Origin: DATBLE01 sp963764565
GTDB lineage: Bacteria; Actinomycetota; Thermoleophilia; Gaiellales; Gaiellaceae
Length of the DNA: 64,000 nucleotides
Direction of reading: 5' to 3'
Assembly: GCA_963764565.1 (NCBI GenBank)
Contig: CAVXTD010000008.1
Location: 248,001-312,000, forward strand
A model generated the notes under the pieces. That model searched no databases. It worked only from the letters and a program-made list of their open reading frames with translations, and had not been told where the DNA came from. The position numbers and the translations under genes are program-made. Of the stretch, positions 1 to 9,226 are shown in pieces (the first letter of the stretch is position 1; each line of letters starts with the position of its first letter).

Positions 1-8
1 GAGGACAC

Positions 9-1194
9 ATGAGAACACGCAGGTTCGGGATCGCCCTGCTCGCGCTCGCCGCAGTCGCGGTCGCCACGACCGTGGGCGTTACGACCGCGGCCGGGAAGAG
101 CTCCAAGGGTCCGACGATCGTGATCGGCGCGGCCGTCGACCTGACGAGCAGCATGAAGCCGTTCGATTCGCCGGCACTGGCCGGGGCGCAGATCGAGGCG
201 AAGAAGCTCGCCGCGGCCGGCGGGCCCAACTTCGTGATCAAGGTCTGCAACCACCAGCTGAAGAAGCAGAAGTCGTGCGCCGCCCAGCTGATCCAGCAGG
301 GCGCCAAGATCGCGATCGACACCTGCGACGTCGAGTACGGCGCCGCAGCGACGCAGGAGTTCATCAACCACGGGATCCTGACGATCGCCCCGTGCGTGAC
401 CACCGACCAGATGGGGCCGCAGCGCTTCGGCGCCAAGGGGAAGCTCGCCTTCACGATGGGCGGCACCGCCCAGGACGAGGGCTCGGCGGACGCCGAGTAC
501 GCGTACTCGCGCGGCTGGCGGACGGCGATCGTCGTCAAGGACAACTTCCTCGTCTACTTCCGCGACGTGTCCGACGCGTTCGCGAAGCGCTTCCAGGAGC
601 TCGGCGGCAAGATCGTCGACCGCCAGGCGTTCACGTCGTTCCGGCAAGGACATCGGCAACGTGATCAGCAAGGTCGCCGGCGAGAAGGCGGACGTGATCT
701 CGTTCGTGACCGCGTTCGGCGAGTTGCCGCAGTTCGTCGGCGGCATCCGCAGCGCCGGGAACAACACGCCGATCATCAACTCGTGGGGCGGCGACGGCAC
801 CTACTGGAACCCGAAGAACCCGCAGGTGACCGAGTACTACGTCGACAACTACGCGTCCTCGTTCGGCGACGACCCGAACCCGTCGGTGAACAAGCTGCTG
901 GCGGCTCTGCTCGCGGCGAAGAAGGTGCCCTACACGGCGAGCTTCGTCCTCGGCGCGGCGACGATCGACGCCCTCGCGGCGGCTCTGAAGAAGACGGGCG
1001 GCTCGACCGACGGTGCGGCCCTCGCAAAGGCGTTCGAGAGGTTCCGCAACCAGCCGACGATCTCCGGCCCGATCACGTTCTCGGCGACGCTGCACAGCGT
1101 CGTCAACCGCCCCTGGCGGATCATGAAGGTGCAGAACAACAAGGAGACGTTCCTGAAGTTCTGGAAGACCAAGAAGGTGACGAAGATCCACTAG
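9..1194 (+). CDS. ABC transporter substrate-binding protein, LivK-like (frameshifted)
   Basis: Periplasmic-binding protein type 1 that would capture a branched-chain amino acid, amide or similar solute for the importer encoded downstream. A GAGGA ribosome site precedes the ATG at 9. Residues 1-28 form an Sec signal peptide (MRTRR basic start, long Ala/Val/Leu core, cleavage near TTAAG), followed by the type 1 fold start TIVIGAAVDLTSS. The frame breaks near 641: one extra C in the FTSF/GKD region; from 661 the next frame continues as ISKVAGEKADVISF to KVTKIH at 1194. Joined length is about 395 residues, normal for the family. The real substrate cannot be told from sequence; the neighbouring creatinase-like gene hints at an amine or amide, but that is inference. 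Confidence 0.85.
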
Positions 1195-1201
1195 GACGCG
1201 C

Positions 1202-1970
1202 GTGGCAGAACCGCGTCCGAGCACGATCGACCGGTGGCCCGGAGACACTCTCCGGGCCACCGCCGTCTCACGACACTTCGAGGGCGTTCACGCCCTCGAA
1301 GGCGTCACGCTCGAGCTGCACCGTCACGAGGTCGTCGGGCCTGATCGGGCCGAACGGCGCCGGCAAGACCACGCTGGTCAACGTCCTGAGCGGCTTCGAC
1401 CGTCCGAGCAGCGGGTCCGTCGAGCTCTCCGGGCGCGACGTGACGAGCTGGAGCCCGCACCGGCGCGGTCGCGCGGGACTTGGCCGGACGTTCCAGCACA
1501 GCCGGTCGTTCGCGGGGCTGACCGTCCGCGAGAACGTCGAGGTGTCGGCGCTCGGCTCGGGGGCGGGCCCTCGCGAAGCCCGTCGACGCGCGGACACGCT
1601 GCTCGGGCTCGTTGGGCTGTCCGGGCGCGAGAGCCAGCCTGCCGGCAGCCTTCCGCACGGCGACGAGCGCAGGCTCGGCGTCGCCCGGGCGCTCGCGATC
1701 GAGCCGCGCTTTCTGCTGCTGGACGAGCCGGCCGCGGGTCTTCCCGAGGGCGAGGTGCCCGAGTTCGCAGCCGTCGTCCGCTCGGTGCGCGACGAGCACG
1801 AGGCCGGCGTTCTTCTGATCGACCACAACATGGCGCTCGTGATGGAGGTCTGCGACCGGATCCACGTCCTCGACCAGGGCCGCACGCTGGCTGAGGGCAC
1901 GCCCGCCGAGGTCCGCGGGAACCTCGACGTCACGGCGGCCTATCTCGGCGAGGCACCGGTGATGCAGTGA
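1202..1970 (+). CDS. livG: ABC transporter ATP-binding protein LivG-like (frameshifted)
   Basis: One of the two cytoplasmic ATPases that energise branched-chain-type import. GTG at 1202, eight bases after livK. The N-terminal part (TLRATAVSRHFEGVHALEGVTLEL) is in one frame; one extra base near 1340 moves the rest to the next frame, which starts with Walker A GPNGAGKTT and continues to the stop at 1970. Walker B is LLLDEPAAGLP, and the switch histidine lies in LLIDHNM. The signature motif is degenerate: LPHGDERR where LSGGQ-type sequences normally stand, as in many LivG proteins. It ends in the usual LivG tail (EGTPAEVRGNLDVTAAYLGE). The stop overlaps the GTG of livF. Confidence 0.87.
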
Positions 1971-2693
1971 GCGCCGCGCTCGAGCTCGACCGGCTGGAGG
2001 TCCGGTACGGCAGCGTGCCGGCGGTTCGCGGGCTCAGCCTCCGCCTCGACGAAGGCGAGATCGTCGGCCTGATCGGCCCGAACGGAGCCGGAAAGTCGAC
2101 CACCCTGCACGCGATCATGGGGCTCGTCCCCGCGCACGCGGGCGAGCTGCTTCTCGCCGGGTCGTCGATCCGCGGGCCGGGCGCCCGAAACCGTCGCGCG
2201 GTCGGGCGTCGCCCTCGTGCCGGAGGGTCGCCGGATCTACGCGAACCTGACCGTCGAGGAGAACCTGCGCCTCGGGCTGGCCGGACGGCGCTCCCGGGAC
2301 GGCGTCGCGAAGGACGTTGCCTGGGTGCACGAGCTCTTCCCGATCGTCGCCGAGTTCCGCAGGCGCCAGGCCGGCACGCTGTCGGGCGGCCAGCAGCAGC
2401 AGCTCGCGATCGCGCGTGCCCTTGTTGCCCGGCCCGACGTCTTGCTCCTCGACGAGCCCTCCCTCGGCCTCGCCCCGCAGCTCGTCGACACCGTCTTCCA
2501 GGCGCTTCAGAGCATTCGCGAACGCGGCGTCACCGTCCTGCTCGTCGAGCAGCGCGCCCAACGAACCGTCGCGTTCGCCGACCGGACCTACGTGCTCGCA
2601 AACGGCGAGCTGGTGACGACGCTCGGCCCGAAGGACGCGGGCGACACCGAGCGCCTGATCGCGGCCTATATGGGTGCAAAAGCCGACGGATGA
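1967..2693 (+). CDS. livF: ABC transporter ATP-binding protein LivF-like (frameshifted)
   Basis: Second ATPase of the importer. GTG at 1967 overlaps the livG stop (GTGA). Walker A GPNGAGKST lies in the first part; the frame breaks near 2185 (GC-rich run) and resumes with VALVPEGRRIYANLTVEENLRLGL, which is the LivF-typical Q-loop region. Signature LSGGQQQQLAIARAL, Walker B LLLDEPSLGLAP and the H-loop position LLVEQRAQ follow; LivF proteins characteristically have EQ here. About 241 residues after correction, normal size. It ends overlapping the ATG of livH. Confidence 0.87.
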
Positions 2694-3595
2694 ACACCAT
2701 CCAGATCCTCATCGACGCGACGGCACTCGGCTCCGTCTACGCCCTGATGGCGGTCGGGATCGGCCTCGTCTTCGGCGTCCTCCGGCTCGTCAACTTCGCG
2801 TACGGGCAGCTGATCATGGCGGGCGCCTACACGCTCGCGCTCACGAACGGCATGAACCCGGCGCTCAGCATTCTCTGCTGCTTCGGCGTCGTGATCGGGT
2901 TGACCATCCTGATGGACACCGTCGCGTTCCGGCCGCTCAGGCGCGCCGAACCGGCGACGATGCTCGTCGCCACCTTCGCCATCTCGCTCCTCCTCTACTA
3001 CATCGCCCTGCTCAAGTTCACGGTGCTGGGCAAGACGGTCGGGACGCTCACCGGACTCAACCGGCCGATCGGCGACGGGACGCTGATCGTGCGCTGGATC
3101 TGGGTGGTCGACGTGGCGGCGGCAGCGGTCGCCCTCGCCGCCCTCCTGCTGCTCCTCACCCGCACGAACCTCGGCCTGCACATGCGCGCGGCTGCGACCG
3201 ACTTCCGGACGGCGCGCCTGCTCGGTGTGCGCGCAAACCCGACGATCTTCGTCGCCGTGCTGCTCTCCGGTGTGCTCGCGGCGGTCATCGCCGTGCTCCT
3301 CACCGCCGAGGAGCCGTACGTGACGCCGGACTATGCGCTGCGGGCGACGATCATCGTCCTCGTCGGTGTGGTGGTGGGCGGGCTCGACCGCCTGTGGAGC
3401 GCCGCTCTCGGTGGCTTTTCGATCGGCTTCGCGAACCAGGCGCTGGCGGGCTTCCTCCCGAGCACCGGCAGCTGGCCGTTCACCAGCGGCGTCTACCTCG
3501 ACTCCGCCGTCTTCGCGCTCGTCATCCTGACCCTGCTGGTCCGGCCGAGCGGCCTGTTCGTCCCGCGCGGGCAGCGGGCGGTGGAGCGCGTATGA
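2690..3595 (+). CDS. livH: Branched-chain amino-acid-type ABC permease LivH
   Basis: Inner-membrane permease, 301 residues. The ATG at 2690 overlaps the livF stop (ATGA). It begins MNTIQILIDATALGSVYALMAVGIGLVFGVLRLVNFAYGQ in style, i.e. the LivH hallmark of a first helix followed by NFAYG/NFAHG. About eight hydrophobic segments are visible, with a cytoplasmic loop AATDFRTARLLGVRANP matching the family's ATPase-coupling EAA-like loop. Intact reading frame. Forms the translocation pore with LivM. Confidence 0.93.
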   Translation: MNTIQILIDATALGSVYALMAVGIGLVFGVLRLVNFAYGQLIMAGAYTLALTNGMNPALSILCCFGVVIGLTILMDTVAFRPLRRAEPATMLVATFAISLLLYYIALLKFTVLGKTVGTLTGLNRPIGDGTLIVRWIWVVDVAAAAVALAALLLLLTRTNLGLHMRAAATDFRTARLLGVRANPTIFVAVLLSGVLAAVIAVLLTAEEPYVTPDYALRATIIVLVGVVVGGLDRLWSAALGGFSIGFANQALAGFLPSTGSWPFTSGVYLDSAVFALVILTLLVRPSGLFVPRGQRAVERV

Positions 3596-4602
3596 GGCGC
3601 GTGGTGCCGCTGGCGATTCCGGTTGCGCTGATCGCGCTCACCGGGCTCTGGGGCAGCTTCCTGACGAATGCCCGCGCGATCGAGTTCGAGAACGCCCTGA
3701 TCTTCACCGCGATCGTGATCGCGATCTACGTCTTCGTCGGCAACTCGGGGGTGCTCTCGTTCGGGCAGATCGGCTTCTTCCTCGTCGGCGCGTACGCGGC
3801 GGGCGAGCTCTCGATCCCGCAGGACACGAAGTCGAGCATCCTGCCGCAGGTCTTCCCCGTGATCCGCGACCACTCGGTCGGGAACTTCTGGTCGCTCGTG
3901 ATCGCAGCCGTCGCCGGCGGGCTCTTTGCGCTCGTCGTCGGCATCCCGCTGATGCGACTCTCCGGCCTTGCCGCGGGCATCGCCACGTTCGCCGTGCTCG
4001 AGATCACGCAGAACATCCTCGGCAACTGGGAGAAGATCGGCCCCGGGCCGTTGACGCTGTCCACCGTGCCGCAGACCACCGACCTCTGGCAGGCGACGAT
4101 CGGGGCGATCGCGGTCGCGTGCGTCGCGTTCGGCTACCAGCTGACGCCGCTCGGGCGGAAGCTCCGGGCGACGCGCGAGGATGCCTTCGCCGCGCAGGCG
4201 GCCGGGATCGACGTCCACCGCCAGCGCCTGTGGGCGTTCACGCTCTCCGGCGCGCTGGCCGGTTTCGCCGGCGGCCTGTTCGTCCACTTCGAGACCACGA
4301 TCAACACCGACTCCGCACTCGACTACACGTTTCTGACCCTGGCGATGCTCGTCGTCGGCGGCTCGCGGAGCCTCCTGGGCGCGGTCGTCGGCGCGCTGGT
4401 CGTCAGCGGCCTCGACGCGTTCCTGAGCGACGCCGAGCAGGGCGCGGTCAGCTGGCTGCACGTCGGGGCCGGCACGAGCTCCGTCGCCGTCGCCGCCTTC
4501 ATGGCGATCGTGCTCGTCTTCCTCCCCCAGGGCCTGACCGGCGGGCGGGGGGTGCGGATCCCGAGGCTCAGACGGCTGCTGGCCGTCGCTCGGTCCCGTT
4601 GA
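3592..4602 (+). CDS. livM: Branched-chain amino-acid-type ABC permease LivM
   Basis: Second permease subunit, 336 residues, intact. ATG at 3592 overlaps the livH stop. Eight or more hydrophobic segments, with the LivM pattern NSGVLSFGQIGFFLVGAYAAGELSIP early, a cytoplasmic loop LRATREDAFAAQAAGIDVHRQRL, and the late GGSRSLLGAVVGALVVSGLDAFL. This completes livKGFHM as one plus-strand operon. Its last 35 bases overlap, tail to tail, the end of the convergent creatinase-like gene. Confidence 0.93.
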   Translation: MRRVVPLAIPVALIALTGLWGSFLTNARAIEFENALIFTAIVIAIYVFVGNSGVLSFGQIGFFLVGAYAAGELSIPQDTKSSILPQVFPVIRDHSVGNFWSLVIAAVAGGLFALVVGIPLMRLSGLAAGIATFAVLEITQNILGNWEKIGPGPLTLSTVPQTTDLWQATIGAIAVACVAFGYQLTPLGRKLRATREDAFAAQAAGIDVHRQRLWAFTLSGALAGFAGGLFVHFETTINTDSALDYTFLTLAMLVVGGSRSLLGAVVGALVVSGLDAFLSDAEQGAVSWLHVGAGTSSVAVAAFMAIVLVFLPQGLTGGRGVRIPRLRRLLAVARSR

Positions 4603-5701
4603 AGATCTTCAGCGGCACCTGTGAGAACGGCACGCCGCCCTCCTTCGTGACGAGCCACGTGTCCTGCATGTAGAGGCAGGTGCGCTCGTCAGGGGTGATC
4701 GCGTGCGGGTGCATCGAGACGACCATGCCCGCGCGCAGCTCGACCTCGATCCCCTCGCCGACGCGCGGGTGCTCGATCATCGTCATCCCGATCGAGTGCC
4801 CGGTGACGTGGCCGAGCGTGAAGCCGCGGTCGAGGAACGGCTTCGAGACAGCGGTGTGGACGTCGTGCGCGGTCGAGCCGTCGCGCATCGTCTGCTTCGC
4901 CGCCTCGAAGTATTCGAGGTAGGCGTCCATCGCCGAGAGCGTCTCGCGGTTCGGCAGGCCCGCGCAGATCGGCCGGGAGAACTCGACCCAGTGTCCGCCC
5001 GGGCCTGCGATCTCGAGCCCGTACAGGAGCAGATCGTCGTGGCCGATGCGGCGCGTCGAGGGGAACTTGAACTCGGGCCCGGCGCCGCCGTTCTCGCCGG
5101 TCAGGACCATGTCCATCGTCGTGCGGTACGTGCCGGCGGCGGAGAACACACGCTCGGCCTCGCCCATCAGCTCGGCCTCGGTCTTGCCGACGTCGTACGC
5201 ATCGAGCACCGCCCAGAAGCCGTCCTCGTTGATCCGGAAGCTTTCGCGCACGAGCTCGAGCTCCTCGTCGCTCTTGACCGCGCGGGCGAGGTCGAACCCC
5301 TGGTCCCAGGAGACGATCTCGGCCGGACCGTCGGCGAGCGCGCGGTAGTCGCGCACGGCCATCACGTAGTCGAGGCCGTAGACGCCGATCCGCTTCCAGT
5401 CGCGCGCGCGGTCGCGGATCCACTCGCCGGGATGCTCGGCGAAGACCTTGTCCTCGATCCAGGTCTCGGAGTGGTCGCCGACCCAGCGCGCCTCGCGGGG
5501 GAAGACGATCGAGGGCTCCCCGTCGAGGGGGAGGACGACGTAGGCGTAGCGGTGCAGGATGCGGAAGCCGGAGAGATAGCGGACGGCGCCCTCGAAGCCT
5601 GTGTACTCGGACCCGGAGATCACGACCGCGTCGAGGCCGTCGGCCGCCGCCGCCTGCCGCACCGCCGCGTAGCGGCGCTCGATCTCTGCCGGGCTCGTCA
5701 C
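4568..5701 (-). CDS. Creatinase/M24-fold protein lacking most metal ligands
   Basis: 377 residues with a creatinase N-terminal domain (to about residue 150) and a pita-bread C-terminal domain. The conserved histidine region is present as GHVTGHSIGMTMIEHP. The usual metal ligands are mostly replaced: the Asp pair region reads LEIAGPGGHWVEFSRPI, the first Glu site (GMVFTIEP in aminopeptidases) reads GMVVSMHPHA, and the last Glu site reads YMQDTWLV. It is therefore more like creatinase, a metal-independent hydrolase of this fold, than like Xaa-Pro aminopeptidase. It is the third gene of a minus-strand operon after two ketopantoate-reductase-like genes (4-bp overlap), facing the liv operon. Substrate unknown. 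Confidence 0.8.
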   Translation of the reverse strand: MTSPAEIERRYAAVRQAAAADGLDAVVISGSEYTGFEGAVRYLSGFRILHRYAYVVLPLDGEPSIVFPREARWVGDHSETWIEDKVFAEHPGEWIRDRARDWKRIGVYGLDYVMAVRDYRALADGPAEIVSWDQGFDLARAVKSDEELELVRESFRINEDGFWAVLDAYDVGKTEAELMGEAERVFSAAGTYRTTMDMVLTGENGGAGPEFKFPSTRRIGHDDLLLYGLEIAGPGGHWVEFSRPICAGLPNRETLSAMDAYLEYFEAAKQTMRDGSTAHDVHTAVSKPFLDRGFTLGHVTGHSIGMTMIEHPRVGEGIEVELRAGMVVSMHPHAITPDERTCLYMQDTWLVTKEGGVPFSQVPLKIFNGTERRPAAV

Positions 5702-6614
5702 GTGCGCGCCTCCTCGGTTCCCTTGATCAACGCGGTCAGCGCCCGGTTCAGCGGCGCGTCCACACCGTACCGGTCGCCGAAGGCGACGATTGCGCCGTTC
5801 AGGAAGTCGATCTCGGTCTCGCGGCCCGCCTCGACGTCCTGGAGCATGCTCGGCTTGTGCCCGTAGGCGACGTCCTTGCGGGCGGCGTGGTCGAACAGCT
5901 CCTCCGGGCTCATGTCGAGGACGATCCCCTGCGCATCGGACACGGCGCGTCCCTCAGCCATCACCGACCAGGCAAGCTCGCGCGTCGGCGGGAACTCTGC
6001 GATGCGCCCATGGGTGAAGCCGGTGAGCGCGGCGATCGCGTTCGAGGCGGCGTTGAAGATCAGCTTGCGCCACTGCGCGCCGCGCGCGTCCTCGAGTGCG
6101 TGCGTCGGCATCCCCCCGCGCGTGCAGGCATCCGCCAGGGCGCGCACCTGATCCATCGTCGCGGGCCTCGGCTCGAACGGGCCGATGTGCGTGTCGCCCT
6201 TCGTGTCCCAGCCCACGTGCCCAGGCTCGACGACATGGCCGGCCGGGAAGGTCGTGCCGCGGATCACCCCGGCGACGTGCTCGGCGACAGCTCCTCGTTG
6301 CCGGCGCCGTTCTGCACCGAGCAGACCGCTGCGTCGGTGAAGGCGTGCGCGGTGGCGGCCATCGCCGCCGAGGTGTGCATCGACTTCACCGCGACGATTC
6401 CGAAGTCGCAGGCCGGTAGCTCTGCGGGGTCGGCCGTCGCGCTGACCCTGCCGACGACGTCGCCGGCGCCGGAGAGCCGCAGGCCGTTCGCGTTGATCGC
6501 GTCCACGTGTTCGCGCCATGGGTCGTATGCCCAGACCTCGACGTCGTCGAGCGCGCCGAGGTTCGCGGCGAACAGCGAGCCGACCGCGCCGCAGCCGATC
6601 ACCGCAACCCTCAC
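5698..6614 (-). CDS. Ketopantoate reductase-like NAD(P) dehydrogenase, copy 1 (frameshifted)
   Basis: PanE/ApbA-family oxidoreductase. GTG at 6614 gives VRVAVIGCGAVGSLFAANLG, a Rossmann nucleotide-binding start; this GTG overlaps the stop of the upstream paralogue. The frame breaks near 6285 and resumes with HVAGVIRGTTFPAGHVVEPGHV. Catalytic landmarks are present: lysine in WRKLIFNAASNAIAALTG and glutamate in ETEIDFLNGAIV. About 305 residues after correction. Its tandem paralogue upstream and the creatinase-like gene downstream suggest an unrelated 2-keto-acid or beta-keto reduction, since panB/panC are absent here. The true substrate is not evident. Confidence 0.8.
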
Positions 6615-7555
6615 GCGCTCTCCCTGGCTTTCACGAGCCGGTACATCGCGGTGTGCAGCGGCACGGGAACGTCGCGCCTGGCCGCCTCGCGGACGAGCGC
6701 GCCGGTGATGAAGTCGATCTCGGTCGGGCGGCCCGAGCGGACGTCCTCGAGCATCGACGGCACGTGGGCGTAGCGCCCCTCGGCAGCGAGCGTCTCCCCT
6801 TTGCGGACGGCGTGCACGTTCATCTCCCAGGGATCTTCGTGGAGCACGACGCCCGCGGCGGCGGCAACCGCCTTGCCCTCGGCGATCAGGTCGTGGACGA
6901 GGTGGCCGAGGTCGCCCGCCGCGTCGCGCGCCGCGAACTGGCCTACGTGCGGCAGGTCGGTGAGCGCACTGACGGTGTTCACGGTCGCGTTGAAGATCAA
7001 CTTCGACCACTGGGCCGGACGCAGGTCAGGGAAGGCGCGCGCCTTCAGACCGGCGGCGACGAGGAGCGCCTCGACCTCCTGCGCCTGCTCGTACGTGGCG
7101 GTGCCGGCGAAAGGCCCGAGCCAGGTCTCGGTGTCGAGCTCGTACTCGACGTGCGCGTCGTCGTGGCGGACGCCGCTCATGAAGGTGACGGCCGAGAGCA
7201 GCGGCCAGCCGCCGTAGCTGCGCACGAGCTCCTCTGCGCCGAGCCCGTTCTGGATCGTCATCAGGGTCGCGGCTGGAAAACGACCGGCGAGCCGCGATGC
7301 CGCCTCTTCCAACTGGGTCGCCTTCGTCGCGAGGATGCCGAGGTCGAAGTCGGGCAGCTCGGCGGGGTCGGCAGACGCCCGGAGCTCGGCGGTGAAGTCC
7401 GACTTGCCGGAGACGCGGAGGCCTCGTTCGGTGAGCGCGTGGGCGTGGTCGTCGCGGCGGGTGAGGACGCTGACCTCGACGTTCCGGGCGAGATGGCCGG
7501 CATAGAGGCTGCCGATCACGCCTCCTCCGATCACGCAGACTCGTTCGATCGCCAT
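6611..7555 (-). CDS. Ketopantoate reductase-like NAD(P) dehydrogenase, copy 2
   Basis: 314 residues, intact, first gene of the three-gene minus operon. Starts IERVCVIGGGVIGSLYAGHLA (Rossmann glycine motif) and carries WSKLIFNATVNTVSALTD (catalytic Lys helix) and PTEIDFITGALV (substrate-binding Glu). It is clearly paralogous to the next gene, with similar GKSDFTAELRASADPAELPDFDLGI and GLRLSGAGDVV...ADPAELPACDFGI segments, so an internal duplication is likely. Divergent from the EamA transporter with about 30 bp between starts. Confidence 0.85.
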   Translation of the reverse strand: MAIERVCVIGGGVIGSLYAGHLARNVEVSVLTRRDDHAHALTERGLRVSGKSDFTAELRASADPAELPDFDLGILATKATQLEEAASRLAGRFPAATLMTIQNGLGAEELVRSYGGWPLLSAVTFMSGVRHDDAHVEYELDTETWLGPFAGTATYEQAQEVEALLVAAGLKARAFPDLRPAQWSKLIFNATVNTVSALTDLPHVGQFAARDAAGDLGHLVHDLIAEGKAVAAAAGVVLHEDPWEMNVHAVRKGETLAAEGRYAHVPSMLEDVRSGRPTEIDFITGALVREAARRDVPVPLHTAMYRLVKARESA

Positions 7556-7586
7556 GCGCGAACGCTAACCGGTTAGCTTCGAGGTC

Positions 7587-8444
7587 GTGCTCGGCGTTGG
7601 CCTCTCCCTGCTCTCCGCGGTGCTGTTCGGCGGCATGTCGATCGCGCTCGGCTTCTCGATCCGCCGCAGCCGCGACGCGGAGGTGGGCGCATTCGTGACC
7701 GCTTTCTCGGGCTTCCTGGTCTGCGCTGCGGTCGCGGCGATTGGCCGGGAGTGGGGCGGGAAGCTGTGGCCGTTCATGCTCGCCGGGCTGCTTGCACCCG
7801 GCGCCGCCCAGGTGCTGTTCGTGCTGGCGGTTCGGGAGGCGGGGCCGGCACGGGCGTCGGTGATCGCGGGTGGTGCACCGTTGATCGCGGTGACGATCGC
7901 CGTGGTCGCACTCGGGGAGCCGCTGCGCGCTCCGCTCGCGATCGGGGCGGTGATGATCGTCGCAGGCGGACTGGCGCTGGTGGCGGAGCGGGTACGACCA
8001 GACGCATTCCGCGTCATCGGCCTCATCTTCTCGTTCGCCTGCACGGTGCTCTTCGCGACACGCGACAACATCGTTCGCTGGCTCGCCAGGGACTCGACGG
8101 TGCCGCCCCAGCTCGCCGCAGCGGCGACGATCCTCGCCGGTGCGATGCTGATGCTCGGCTACCTCTCGGTCACGCGCCGCACCCGCCTCGCCGCGGATCT
8201 CCGTCGGGAAGGATCGCCGTTCGTCCTCCCCGGGCTCCTGTGGGGTGCGTCGTACGCCTCGCTCTTCGAGGCCTTCTACCGCGCGCGGGTCACGGTGGTC
8301 AGTCCGCTCGTCGCGACGGAGTCGCTGTTCAGCGTCCTGCTGGCGGTGCTGCTCCTGCGCCGCACGGAGCTGGTCGGCCGTCACCTGGTCGTCGGGGCGC
8401 TGCTGGTCGTCGCCGGCGGCGCCCTGATCGGCGCCTTCCGCTAA
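7587..8444 (+). CDS. EamA/DMT-superfamily transporter
   Basis: 285 residues, about ten hydrophobic segments in two repeated halves, the EamA (drug/metabolite transporter) architecture. The end of the first half reads RASVIAGGAPLIAVTIAVVAL and of the second SPLVATESLFSVLLAVLLLRR, the characteristic paired motif. GTG at 7587 chosen because it leads straight into the first membrane helix. Likely exports a small metabolite; no substrate can be given. It ends ahead of two short palindromes that separate it from the convergent thr-linked operon. Confidence 0.82.
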   Translation: MLGVGLSLLSAVLFGGMSIALGFSIRRSRDAEVGAFVTAFSGFLVCAAVAAIGREWGGKLWPFMLAGLLAPGAAQVLFVLAVREAGPARASVIAGGAPLIAVTIAVVALGEPLRAPLAIGAVMIVAGGLALVAERVRPDAFRVIGLIFSFACTVLFATRDNIVRWLARDSTVPPQLAAAATILAGAMLMLGYLSVTRRTRLAADLRREGSPFVLPGLLWGASYASLFEAFYRARVTVVSPLVATESLFSVLLAVLLLRRTELVGRHLVVGALLVVAGGALIGAFR

Positions 8445-8480
8445 CACTCGAGTGCCTCCTAACAGTGCCAGGCACTGTTA
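8445..8480. terminator. Two adjacent palindromes between convergent genes
   Basis: CACTCGAGTG at 8445-8454, and TAACAGTGCC / A / GGCACTGTTA at 8460-8480 (ten-base arms, one-base loop). They fill the gap between the EamA stop and the rhodanese stop, so a bidirectional terminator is the simplest reading. The second one shares the core GTGCCAGGCAC with a palindrome at 43605-43617. Confidence 0.5.
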
Positions 8481-8494
8481 AGAAAGGGGCGTGA

Positions 8495-9226
8495 CTAGCC
8501 CGTTTCGGCCGGGAGGCCGCGGGCGCACCAGTCGCTCCACGAGCCCGGATAGAGCTTCGCGTCGGGGCGGCCGGCCCGGTCCAGGGCCAGAAGGTTGACG
8601 CAGGCGGTGATGCCCGAGCCGCAGTAGACGACGATCTCGCCGGCGTCGCGGATTGCGGGCGGGACTTCGCCCGCGTCGCCGAACGGCCAGTTCACCGCTC
8701 CGGGGATGCGGCCCGCGAGCGGGTCGATCGGCTCCACCTCGCCGCGGTAGCGCTCCGGCGCCCGCGCGTCGGCCACGACCAGGCCCGGCTCGCCAAGGCG
8801 GGCCGACAGCTCCTCGGCGTCGATCGTGTCGCCCGCGCGTGGACGCGGGACGAACGGCGCCGGCTCGATCTTCTCCTCGCCGCCGCGCACCGGCCCGAGC
8901 CACGAGTCGAATCCGCCGCGCAGCACCGCAACTTCCTCGTGCCCGAAGTGCCGGAGGAGCCACCACAGGCGGGCGGCCCCACCCGCGCCGCCGTGGTCGT
9001 ACGCAACAACGAACACGCCCTCGGAGATTCCCGCCCGAGACGCCGATGCCGCAAAGGCTTCCGCGCTCGGCAGCGGATGCCGCCCCTGCCCCGCGGCCGA
9101 CAGGTCCGACAGCTCGTCGATTCCGAGGAACGCCGCGCCGGGAACGTGCGCCTCGAGATACCGCTCGCGCCCGGCCTCGACGCTCGCGAGGTCGTAGCCG
9201 CAGTCGACGAACCGGTACCGGATCAG
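8495..9226 (-). CDS. Rhodanese-type sulfurtransferase, two domains
   Basis: About 243 residues. First rhodanese domain starts at the extreme N-terminus (IRYRFVDCGYDLASVEAGRERYLEAH), with YDHGGAGGAARLWWLLRHFG in the place of the inactive-domain loop. The second domain carries the active-site cysteine in VVYCGSGITACVNLLAL. C-terminal YPGSWSDWCARG is typical of thiosulfate/3-mercaptopyruvate sulfurtransferases. No ATG, GTG or TTG lies in frame at a sensible place; a CTG at 9226 overlaps the stop of the upstream gene (CTGA) and is the best candidate start. Last gene of the hom-led run. Confidence 0.85.
   Translation of the reverse strand: MIRYRFVDCGYDLASVEAGRERYLEAHVPGAAFLGIDELSDLSAAGQGRHPLPSAEAFAASASRAGISEGVFVVAYDHGGAGGAARLWWLLRHFGHEEVAVLRGGFDSWLGPVRGGEEKIEPAPFVPRPRAGDTIDAEELSARLGEPGLVVADARAPERYRGEVEPIDPLAGRIPGAVNWPFGDAGEVPPAIRDAGEIVVYCGSGITACVNLLALDRAGRPDAKLYPGSWSDWCARGLPAETG

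Noticed and set aside
9..1970. One 653-residue fusion of binding protein and ATPase
   Set aside because: Two compensating one-base shifts join two ordinary genes; the in-between translation is a frame artefact rich in Arg.
4568..5701. Xaa-Pro aminopeptidase
   Set aside because: Most of the five metal ligands of M24 peptidases are substituted.
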